From an uncultured Bacilli bacterium (GTDB taxonomy: Bacteria; Bacillota_I; Bacilli_A; RF39; UBA660), in contig CAKOHL010000033.1 in NCBI GenBank assembly GCA_934085635.1, positions 1 through 11,184 of the forward strand: a DNA stretch of 11,184 bases, written 5' to 3'. Shown here piece after piece: positions 5,649 through 11,184 of the stretch. A model generated the notes under the pieces. That model searched no databases. It was not told the origin of the DNA and saw only the letters and a program-made list of their open reading frames with translations. Numbering within the stretch: the stretch's first letter is position 1; each line of letters opens with the position of its first letter. A program made the position numbers and the translations under genes.

Positions 5649-6167
5649 ATGAATTATACAATTAGAGGAGAAAAACTAGAAGTAACTGATTCTATTAAGG
5701 ATTATGTTATTACTAAAGTAGACAGGATGGAAAAATACTTTGATGAACCTAGTAAGGTTAATGTTAAAGTGATTTTAAGTGTTAGAGGAAGAGAACAAAA
5801 AGTTGAAATTACACTAAGTAATATAAATTTTGATTTAAGAGCAGAGGTATCTCATAGTGATTTATATGCTGCTATTGATTTGGCTGTTGATAAACTTGAG
5901 GGTCAAATGAGAAAGTATAAGTCTAAAATTATGAGTAAATCTAGAATTGAAATAGTTTATGATGATGAAGTAATAGATGATGAGCCAATCGAGGAAATTG
6001 TTAAGAGAAAGAAAGTTTATTTAAAACCTATGCACGAAGAAGAAGCAATTTTACAAATGGAATTTTTGGGACATACTTTCTTTGTATATAAAGATATTGA
6101 TAGTGAGAAAGTTAATGTTTTATATAAGAGACTTGATGGGAGATATGGAGTTATCGAAACAAATTAG
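5649..6167 (+). CDS. hpf: Long-form ribosome hibernation promoting factor
   Basis: Long HPF binds the 30S decoding region and dimerises 70S ribosomes into inactive 100S particles in stationary phase or stress. The 172 residues contain the N-terminal S30AE domain, beginning MNYTIRGEKLEVTDSIKDYV and continuing through VDRMEKYF and RAEVSHSDLYAAIDLAVDKL to about residue 100. A charged linker (about 105-120) follows, then the C-terminal dimerisation domain KKVYLKPMHEEEAILQMEFL with GHTFFVYKD and NVLYKRLDGRYGVIE. The ATG at 5649 was chosen because family members start M-x-Y-x-I-R-G, and it is 8 nt from AGAGGAG (5634-5640). An adjacent ATG at 5646 adds only one Met. The hpf-secA order is conserved in Firmicutes. 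A terminator separates the two here. Confidence 0.93.
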   Translation: MNYTIRGEKLEVTDSIKDYVITKVDRMEKYFDEPSKVNVKVILSVRGREQKVEITLSNINFDLRAEVSHSDLYAAIDLAVDKLEGQMRKYKSKIMSKSRIEIVYDDEVIDDEPIEEIVKRKKVYLKPMHEEEAILQMEFLGHTFFVYKDIDSEKVNVLYKRLDGRYGVIETN

Positions 6168-6179
6168 GATAAATGTCCG

Positions 6180-6208
6180 AAAGAGCGAAAAAAAGCTCTT
6201 TTTCTTTT
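6180..6208 (+). terminator. Intrinsic terminator between hpf and secA
   Basis: AAAGAGC (6180-6186) pairs perfectly with GCTCTTT (6195-6201) over an 8-nt loop, followed by the T-rich TTCTTTT. secA therefore needs its own promoter. A TAAAAT at 6222-6227 is a possible -10, but I see no convincing -35. Confidence 0.8.
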
Positions 6209-6247
6209 GTGTGAAATTTGATAAAATAGAAGGTGGACGGTGAGAAT

Positions 6248-8740
6248 ATGAAACTATTTAAGAAAATTTTTGATCATGAGTATAAAGAATTAAAAAGGTT
6301 TGAAGAACTTGCTGATCAAGTTTTAGCTTTAGATGAACAAATGAGTAAGTTGACTCCATTAGAGTTAAAGGCTAAGACTAGTGAGTTTAAGAGTAGATTA
6401 AGTGAAGGAGAGACACTTGATGATATTTTAGTAGAGGCTTTTGCGGTTGTTAGGGAAGCAGCTTATAGAGTACTTGGTGAGAAACCATATAAAGTTCAAG
6501 TTATTGGTGGTATTTGTATTCATTATGGTAATATTGCTGAGATGAAAACTGGTGAGGGTAAGACACTTACTAGTACAATGCCTGCATATTTAAATGCATT
6601 AAGTGGTGATGGAGTTCACGTTATTACAGTTAATGAATATTTAAGTGAAAGAGATGCTAATTGGATGGGACAAGTTTATGATTACTTAGATATTACTGTA
6701 GGTATTAATAAGAAAGATATGACTAATGCTGAAAAGAGAGAGGCATATAGTAAAGATATTACTTATACTACAAATAATGAACTTGGTTTTGATTACTTAA
6801 GAGATAATATGGTAGTTAGAAAAGAAGATAGAGTTCAAAGAAAATTAAATTTTGCTATTATAGATGAGGTTGATTCAATTTTAATTGATGAAGCAAGAAC
6901 ACCTTTGATTATTAGTGGTGGAGTTAGTAAGAGTGCTGATCTTTATAAACTAGCTGATAAAACTGCTAAAAGTTTAAAACCAGATGATTATAATTTGGAT
7001 GAAAAAACAAGAGGAGTTACTTTAACTGAAGAAGGTATTAAGAAATGTGAAAAGATGCTTAATTTAGATAATCTTTATGATATAAGTAATGCTCAAATGG
7101 TGCATAATTTGGATAAAGCATTAGTTGCTAATTATGGATTTAAGAAAGATGTTGATTATGTTGTTCAAAATGATGAAATTATAATAGTAGACTCATTTAC
7201 TGGAAGACTTATGCACGGTAGACAATATAGCGATGGGCTTCATCAAGCACTTGAGGCTAAGGAAGGTGTTAGAATAAATGAAGAGACAAAGGTTTTAGCA
7301 ACTATTACTTTCCAAAATTTATTTAGAATGTATAATAAGTTAAGTGGTATGACTGGTACTGCAAAAACAGAAGAAGAAGAGTTTAGAAATATTTATAATA
7401 TGTATGTTATAGAGATTCCTACTAATGTTCCTGTTCAAAGAGTTGATATGGAAGATTTAGTTTATATAAATATTAGAGGTAAGTTTAATGCTCTTGCTAA
7501 TACTATTGAAGAGATTCATAAAACTGGACAACCTGTTTTAGTTGGTACAGCTTCAATTGAGAGTTCTGAAATGCTTAGTAACCTTTTAAATAAGAGAGGT
7601 ATTAAACACGAATTATTAAATGCTAAAAATCACGAAAGAGAAGCACATATTATTGAACAAGCTGGTCAGAAAGGCGCTGTTACTATTGCAACTAATATGG
7701 CTGGACGTGGTACAGATATTAAGTTAGGTGAAGGTGTACGTGAACTTGGTGGTCTTGTTGTTTTAGGAAGTGAAAGACACGAAAGTAGACGTATTGATAA
7801 CCAACTTCGTGGACGTTCTGGACGTCAAGGAGACCCAGGTACTACTAGATTTTATATATCAATGGAAGATGATTTGATGGTTAAATTCGGTAGTGAGAAA
7901 ATAAAAGGTATTATGATGAGTTTAGGTTTTACTGAAGATACACCTATTACTCATAAAATGATGAGTAAGAATATAGAGAGTAGTCAAAAGAGAGTTGAAG
8001 GTTTTAACTATGATAGAAGAAAAGCTCTACTTGATTATGATAATGTAATTAGTAAACAAAGAGAAATAGTTTATGAAAGAAGAAATGAGATTCTTGATAA
8101 AGATAGTATTAGAGATAGAATTTTAACTATTTTTAAAGATTATGTTGTGGAAACTGTTAATGCACATTTTGTACCTGAGAATGTTTTAACACATAATGAT
8201 ATTGTTAATATTTGTGAGATTTTCAATTCTAATTTACTTAAGAGTGAGAAGCTAGATGAGAAGGATCTTGAAAATAAGAGTATAGATGAAGTTCAAAATA
8301 CAATTTATGATATTGTTGTAAGAGATTATAATGAGAAACTTAAGGATGTTCCCGAAGATATTCAAAATGATTTTGAAAAAGCAATTACACTTCGTGTTCT
8401 TGATAAGAATTGGATGAATCAGCTTGATAATATGGAACAACTTAAGGAAGGTATTGGACTAAGAGGTTATGCTCAAACTAATCCGCTTCAGGCTTATGCT
8501 TTAGAAGGATTCCAAATGTTTGATAATATGCTTAAAGAAACTAATAGAGAGATTACAACATATTTACTTAAAGCAGAAGTTAGACAAAATCTTGAAAGAC
8601 ACGAGAATAAGAATATTAGAACTAATGAAAGTAGTGATAAGACTAAGAAAACTCCTAAAAGAGCAGAGAACAAAGTAGGTAGAAATGATCCTTGTCCTTG
8701 TGGAAGTGGTAAAAAATATAAGCAATGTTGTGGTAAATAA
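6248..8740 (+). CDS. secA: Protein translocase ATPase SecA
   Basis: SecA is the ATPase motor that pushes unfolded preproteins through SecYEG at the membrane. From the ATG at 6248 it is 830 residues, normal for Firmicutes. The in-frame GTG at 6233 adds five residues ahead of MKLFKKIFDHEYKEL and lies within the GGTGG-rich RBS region, so it is less likely. Motifs in order are Walker A MKTGEGKT (99-106), Walker B and flank DEVDSILIDEART (206-218), the NBD2 helicase motif TNMAGRGTDIKLG at about 480-492, and QLRGRSGRQGDPG soon after. The chain ends with a lysine-rich linker and the SEC-C zinc tail CPCGSGKKYKQCCGK (C816, C818, C827, C828). It is single copy here and intact. prfB, which commonly follows secA in Firmicutes, is not next; an accessory islet is. 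Confidence 0.97.
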   Translation: MKLFKKIFDHEYKELKRFEELADQVLALDEQMSKLTPLELKAKTSEFKSRLSEGETLDDILVEAFAVVREAAYRVLGEKPYKVQVIGGICIHYGNIAEMKTGEGKTLTSTMPAYLNALSGDGVHVITVNEYLSERDANWMGQVYDYLDITVGINKKDMTNAEKREAYSKDITYTTNNELGFDYLRDNMVVRKEDRVQRKLNFAIIDEVDSILIDEARTPLIISGGVSKSADLYKLADKTAKSLKPDDYNLDEKTRGVTLTEEGIKKCEKMLNLDNLYDISNAQMVHNLDKALVANYGFKKDVDYVVQNDEIIIVDSFTGRLMHGRQYSDGLHQALEAKEGVRINEETKVLATITFQNLFRMYNKLSGMTGTAKTEEEEFRNIYNMYVIEIPTNVPVQRVDMEDLVYINIRGKFNALANTIEEIHKTGQPVLVGTASIESSEMLSNLLNKRGIKHELLNAKNHEREAHIIEQAGQKGAVTIATNMAGRGTDIKLGEGVRELGGLVVLGSERHESRRIDNQLRGRSGRQGDPGTTRFYISMEDDLMVKFGSEKIKGIMMSLGFTEDTPITHKMMSKNIESSQKRVEGFNYDRRKALLDYDNVISKQREIVYERRNEILDKDSIRDRILTIFKDYVVETVNAHFVPENVLTHNDIVNICEIFNSNLLKSEKLDEKDLENKSIDEVQNTIYDIVVRDYNEKLKDVPEDIQNDFEKAITLRVLDKNWMNQLDNMEQLKEGIGLRGYAQTNPLQAYALEGFQMFDNMLKETNREITTYLLKAEVRQNLERHENKNIRTNESSDKTKKTPKRAENKVGRNDPCPCGSGKKYKQCCGK

Positions 8741-8781
8741 ACTATCAATCCCTTGTAAATAAAGGGTTTGGTAGTTTTTAC
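8739..8781 (+). terminator. Strong intrinsic terminator after secA
   Basis: A long stem, AAACTA-CAA-CCCTT (8739-8755) against AAGGG-TTG-TAGTTT (8762-8777) with two single mismatches, is followed by a T-rich tail. It starts in the secA stop codon and isolates secA from the downstream islet. Confidence 0.8.
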
Positions 8782-8821
8782 TACTTGCAATTTTTAGACA
8801 ATTTCACCTCAAAAAAGGCAT

Positions 8822-8843
8822 TTAGATAAGTTTTAGATAAGTT
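8822..8843. repeat. Tandem TTAGATAAGTT repeat, left copy
   Basis: Two exact copies of the 11-base unit TTAGATAAGTT lie head to tail (8822-8832, 8833-8843). The same tandem recurs at 10961-10983, on the other side of the three accessory genes. The rest of the 193-nt secA-islet gap is AT-rich and, apart from the terminator and the promoter at 8887-8900, holds nothing I can name. Confidence 0.6.
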
Positions 8844-8886
8844 TTTTAGGTCAGATTAACTGAAAAACAAGCAACTAAAATAATAA

Positions 8887-8928
8887 AAATATGATACAAT
8901 ATATATAGTTATTTAACTTAAGGAGGTG
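8887..8928 (+). promoter_or_regulatory. Extended -10 promoter and RBS of the HTH-Doc operon
   Basis: AAAATATGATACAAT at 8886-8900 is an extended -10 (TG-A-TACAAT). It is nearly identical to the element before the third islet gene (10429-10443), which differs by one base in the hexamer. No clear -35 is seen. The Shine-Dalgarno AGGAGGTG (8921-8928) is perfect and lies 5 nt before the GTG start. Confidence 0.5.
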
Positions 8929-8933
8929 CAAAA

Positions 8934-9959
8934 GTGGCAAAAGACTTAACAAATTCAAAAATAGATAGACAAAATATTTTAAATAATAATTTTGCAATGA
9001 ATGAGATTGAAAAAGCTTGTGATTTAAAAGGAATACTATTTGAAGAAAAAATTGCTTTTACAAAGGAACAGATAGCCTCTTTTTATGAAATTGATATTAG
9101 GACAGTTGAAAGATATTTAGAAGATAACAAAGAAGAATTTGGTGAAAATGGATATGAGGTTTTAAAAGGAGTAAGATTAAGGAGATTTATTGAAATTTTT
9201 AATAATCAAGGTACCGACATTAATGTCGGTACCATTCCAAAAGCAACTACAGTATTAGGGATTTTTGACTTTAGAGCTTTTTTAAATATGGGAATGTTAT
9301 TAGTAGAAAGTGAAAAAGCAAAAGTAATTAGACAGAATATATTAGATATTGTTATAGATACTATAAATGTAAAAACCGGTGGAGCAACAAAATATATTAA
9401 TCAACGTGATGAGGACTTTATTAATTCGTGGTTTGAAGAAGAAAATTATAGACGAGAATTTACTGATGCATTGAAAAATTTTGTAGATATGGGTGATTTT
9501 AAATATCCTATATACACCGATAAGATATATGAGAGTATATTTAGAGAAAAATCTGCGGAATATAGAAGAATATTGAAACTGGAAAAGAAAGATAAAACAA
9601 GAGATACTTTTTATTCTGAAATATTAGATTTAATAGCATCTTATGAAAGCGGATTAGCTGAAGTAATAGAAAATAAAAGTAAAGAATTAGGTAGAAGATT
9701 AACACCTGATGAAACAGATAATGTTTTTTCTGATTTTGAAAAACAATCACTTTATATTCCATTAATTAATAAGGCAAGAGTTAAAATGGCAAGTAGAGAT
9801 TTAGCTTTTAGAGATGCGCTTCATGTAAAATTGACTGACTATATTTCACCTTTACAAGCAACAGAATATGAAAGATTTTTAGGAGAAAAAAGTGAAGATT
9901 TAAAAGAGAGATTAGAAGAAGCAAAGGATGTTTTTGAACGCTTGAAGGAGAGAGAGTAA
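8934..9959 (+). CDS. HTH DNA-binding protein coupled to a Doc-like toxin (RhuM/antirepressor-like)
   Basis: This 341-residue protein is likely the DNA-binding partner, and possible antitoxin, of the downstream Doc/Fic protein. Residues about 43-64 (TKEQIASFYEIDIRTVERYL) look like a helix-turn-helix. Residues about 82-142, including GTDINVGTIPKATTVLGI and FDFRAFLNMGMLLVESEKAK, resemble the conserved middle of RhuM/phage-antirepressor-like proteins found beside Fic genes; this is recognition from memory, not a search. The rest is helical and charged, ending in a probable coiled coil (EKSEDLKERLEEAKDVFERL). The start is GTG with a perfect RBS. Its TAA overlaps the next ATG by one base (TAATG at 9957-9961), so translation is coupled. 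It is much larger than Phd or other small Doc antitoxins. Codons for residues 93-100 form a 24-bp palindrome. The toxin-neutralising role is inference. Confidence 0.65.
   Translation: MAKDLTNSKIDRQNILNNNFAMNEIEKACDLKGILFEEKIAFTKEQIASFYEIDIRTVERYLEDNKEEFGENGYEVLKGVRLRRFIEIFNNQGTDINVGTIPKATTVLGIFDFRAFLNMGMLLVESEKAKVIRQNILDIVIDTINVKTGGATKYINQRDEDFINSWFEEENYRREFTDALKNFVDMGDFKYPIYTDKIYESIFREKSAEYRRILKLEKKDKTRDTFYSEILDLIASYESGLAEVIENKSKELGRRLTPDETDNVFSDFEKQSLYIPLINKARVKMASRDLAFRDALHVKLTDYISPLQATEYERFLGEKSEDLKERLEEAKDVFERLKERE
9210..9233. repeat. 24-bp perfect palindrome inside the HTH gene
   Basis: The half-site GGTACCGACATT (9210-9221) is followed directly by its exact reverse complement (9222-9233). 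It encodes residues G93-T100 of the HTH protein using ACC, GAC, GTC and GGT codons, several of which are uncommon in this AT-rich gene. It could be an operator within the coding region, or a cruciform or hairpin in the mRNA. Confidence 0.85.
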
Positions 9960-10405
9960 TGTATTATATAACTAGCGATCAAGCTAAAAGCATTCATAGA
10001 ATTACCGTTGAAGTTAGTGGTGGTGGAATAACCGATATTATTCATTTTGGACAATTGGAATCAGTTCTTCAAAATATTCAAAATGATGATTATTATCCAA
10101 CATTTATAGATAAATTAACTCATCTTTTTTATTGCACTTGCCAATTTCATTGCTTCGCTGATGGAAATAAAAGGTTAGCATTATCATTAAGTACGCAGTT
10201 CCTTTTGTTAAATGGATATTTAAAAATTGCGTCAAAATTTATTATAGATATGGAAAACATAAGCTATCATGTTGCGGCAGGAAAAATTAGCAAGGAATTT
10301 TTGCACGAAATATTCGAAGCATATTTTGATGGAACTTTTGAATCTGAAGAAATGAAATTAAAGATTTATGAAGCAATCTCAGAAAATAATTTAGTAGAGG
10401 TGTAG
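9959..10405 (+). CDS. Doc-like Fic-domain protein (candidate toxin)
   Basis: This 148-residue single-domain protein belongs to the Fic/Doc superfamily. The signature is H64-C-F-A-D68-G-N70-K71-R72. Lys in place of the second Gly of the canonical HPFxDGNGR is typical of Doc. P1 Doc phosphorylates EF-Tu rather than adding AMP and so stops translation. The preceding SGGGITD and LESVLQNIQNDDYYPTFIDKLTHLFY match the Doc fold order, with the catalytic loop after a helix. After it come LALSLSTQFLLLNGY and further helices. I see no inhibitory (S/T)xxxE(G/N) motif here, so control would come from the partner. The RBS GGAGAG lies at the end of the upstream gene, and the two overlap by 1 nt. It most likely acts as the toxin of a two-gene module. 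Activity and target are inferred from the family. Confidence 0.85.
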   Translation: MYYITSDQAKSIHRITVEVSGGGITDIIHFGQLESVLQNIQNDDYYPTFIDKLTHLFYCTCQFHCFADGNKRLALSLSTQFLLLNGYLKIASKFIIDMENISYHVAAGKISKEFLHEIFEAYFDGTFESEEMKLKIYEAISENNLVEV

Positions 10406-10416
10406 AATTATTCATT

Positions 10417-10461
10417 TTGTAGAATCTAAAAATATGATATAATAATATTGTGATATGGAGG
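10417..10461 (+). promoter_or_regulatory. Promoter and RBS of the third islet gene
   Basis: TATAAT (10438-10443) is preceded by TG at 10435-10436, giving an extended -10. TTGTAG (10417-10422) is a possible -35 at a short 15-bp spacing. An 8-base direct repeat TGTAGAAT occurs at 10401-10408 and 10418-10425. The 15-mer AAAATATGATATAAT (10429-10443) is almost the same as that of the HTH-Doc operon. The RBS GGAGG (10457-10461) is 6 nt before the ATG at 10468. Confidence 0.6.
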
Positions 10462-10467
10462 TACTAT

Positions 10468-10947
10468 ATGAATCAAGATAGTCAAAAAAGATATTTGTCT
10501 GATTATACACAAGAAGAATTAAGTAAGCTTAGTGTTGATCAAGTACAGCAATTATTTATGGAAACACTAAAAGAAATAGTTGAAGTTAGTGAATCTGCTA
10601 CGAGACATATTAATCAATTAGATGAATATAGAAAAAAAGCAGAACAATCTGGTGATGAAAAAACTGCTGGTGAGTTAGGTCAAGTTGTTGATTCAGCAAG
10701 AAGTCATTTGACTGATGGACTAACTGCATGCGGAAATATTGTTGAAGATATTAAAAAAGAAGAAGCTAAAACTTTATCGCTATTTAATCAATCAGATAAA
10801 GAAAGAGAAAAAGCATTCGTTGAAACAATGTCATCTGGTGCCAGGGTACATGATGAATATATTCAAGCAAGACGTGATGCAAGATACGAAGAGATGATTC
10901 AAGAAGCTGGCGAGATAGATAGTCCAGTAAGTAGATTACATCACTAA
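10468..10947 (+). CDS. Helical hydrophilic protein of unknown function
   Basis: I do not recognise this 159-residue protein. It has no membrane segment or signal peptide. It is rich in Glu, Gln, Lys and Asp and looks almost wholly alpha-helical, with likely coiled-coil stretches: TQEELSKLSVDQVQQLFMET, then ESATRHINQLDEYRKKAEQ, and near the C-terminus DEYIQARRDARYEEMIQEA. It has a single Cys (in TACGNIV). The ATG at 10468 was preferred over an in-frame GTG at 10450 because a clean GGAGG lies 6 nt before it. It has its own promoter, nearly identical to that of the HTH-Doc pair, and lies inside the same repeat-flanked islet, so it may be co-regulated with that module. It could be a third component or an unrelated cargo gene. 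Confidence 0.8.
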   Translation: MNQDSQKRYLSDYTQEELSKLSVDQVQQLFMETLKEIVEVSESATRHINQLDEYRKKAEQSGDEKTAGELGQVVDSARSHLTDGLTACGNIVEDIKKEEAKTLSLFNQSDKEREKAFVETMSSGARVHDEYIQARRDARYEEMIQEAGEIDSPVSRLHH

Positions 10948-10960
10948 TTAAATTGATTTT

Positions 10961-10983
10961 TTAGATAAGTTATTAGATAAGTT
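10961..10983. repeat. Tandem TTAGATAAGTT repeat, right copy
   Basis: TTAGATAAGTT occurs at 10961-10971 and 10973-10983, separated by one A. It matches the left tandem at 8822-8843 and starts 13 nt after the stop of the unknown helical gene. The last unit can pair as TAAGTT (10978-10983) with AACTTA (10994-10999). The following stretch to about 11035 is very AT-rich and shows nothing else. Confidence 0.6.
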
Positions 10984-11074
10984 GTACGAAAAAAACTTAC
11001 AATTATTGAGTAAAAAATTATAAATTTAAAATTAAAAATACCAATTTAAAAGAAAAAAATTACAAGATTGTTTT

Positions 11075-11128
11075 AATATCTTACCTTGTAGATTGGTGAA
11101 AAAGCATATGAATTGCTGTGGAAAGTAA
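11075..11128 (+). pseudogene. Remnant of a SEC-C zinc-tail gene 3' end
   Basis: The frame ending at the TAA 11126-11128 reads ...NILPCRLVKKHMNCCGK-stop. Compared with the SecA tail ...PCGSGKKYKQCCGK-stop, 8 of the last 14 residues agree (PC, KK, CCGK), with the stop in the same place. At DNA level the pieces CCTTGT, GGTGAAAAA and TGCTGTGGAAAGTAA resemble a SEC-C coding end that has lost single bases. The frame is closed upstream by a TAA at 11033-11035 and has no start or RBS. A terminator follows 12 nt after the stop, as after a normal gene. It may be an old secA 3' end displaced by the islet, or the end of another SEC-C protein. Confidence 0.4.
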
Positions 11129-11140
11129 CATAAAATATGG

Positions 11141-11171
11141 AATGTTATCACATAAAAGTGACAACATTTTT
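11141..11171 (+). terminator. Intrinsic terminator at the right end of the islet
   Basis: AATGTT-A-TCAC (11141-11151) pairs with GTGA-C-AACATT (11158-11168) around a 6-nt loop, with one mismatch. TTTTTCTTTT follows. No intact gene precedes it directly, which fits the end of a decayed gene or of an unseen small RNA. TTGACA at 11175-11180, four bases before the window end, may be the -35 of a following promoter. Confidence 0.65.
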
Positions 11172-11184
11172 CTTTTGACAAAAT

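Noticed and set aside
6233..6247. GTG start at 6233 for secA
   Set aside because: It lies inside the G-rich RBS. The ATG at 6248 gives the family's usual N-terminus, MKLF-K-K-IFD.
8494..8790. 98-residue minus-strand frame under the end of secA
   Set aside because: It is the complement of well-conserved secA coding sequence and has no RBS or family features, so it is a shadow.
8822..8843. CRISPR-like or dif-like reading of the TTAGATAAGTT tandem
   Set aside because: Only two units per site with no spacers, and no similarity to the known Firmicutes dif sequence.
11036..11128. The 3'-terminal frame as an intact small Cys-rich protein gene
   Set aside because: No start codon with an RBS, a stop directly upstream and irregular Cys spacing make a remnant more likely.
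1..11184. tRNA, rRNA, riboswitch or transposase genes
   Set aside because: Scanning both strands by eye showed no cloverleaf or GTTCRA-type signature, no conserved riboswitch core and no transposase or integrase motifs.

Overview
This is an AT-rich stretch of a chromosome from an endospore-forming member of the Firmicutes, most likely a clostridial or gut Bacilli-type lineage that I cannot name more closely. The evidence is the very low GC content, A/T-ending codons with TGG for Trp (standard bacterial code), strong GGAGG-type ribosome binding sites, the sporulation pair spoIID-spoIIQ, an agr quorum-sensing locus, a long-form hpf and secA.

Layout. Positions 104-2210 hold an RpiB-type sugar-phosphate isomerase, then spoIID and spoIIQ, the peptidoglycan hydrolase and the engulfment-channel protein of sporulation. 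SpoIIQ has lost metalloprotease residues. Positions 2318-5077 hold a split agr system. A LytTR response regulator (agrA-like) and a membrane histidine kinase (agrC-like) overlap by ATGA on the plus strand. They converge on agrB and a 39-residue agrD pheromone-precursor gene (4353-4472) on the minus strand. A symmetric terminator hairpin separates the two halves. AgrB would cut and cyclise AgrD, AgrC would sense the peptide, and AgrA would activate the agrBD promoter near 5160-5224.

Positions 5373-8740 hold housekeeping genes: a cold-shock protein, the long ribosome hibernation factor hpf and secA, each followed by a clear intrinsic terminator. The 295-nt gap between agrB and the cold-shock gene carries two tandem matches to the Spo0A box, 10 bp apart, just upstream of the cold-shock promoter. 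These could link the region to sporulation control.

Positions 8741-11184 look like an accessory islet placed after secA, where prfB commonly follows in Firmicutes. The islet holds a 341-residue HTH protein translationally coupled to a Doc/Fic toxin-like protein (HxFxDGNKR), and then a helical protein of unknown function. Both transcription units begin with nearly the same extended -10 element. Tandem TTAGATAAGTT repeats lie on both sides of the three genes. A 24-bp perfect palindrome sits inside the HTH gene. Beyond the right-hand repeats is what looks like the decayed 3' end of a SEC-C-tailed gene, possibly an old secA end, followed by a terminator. I found no tRNA, rRNA, CRISPR array or transposase.
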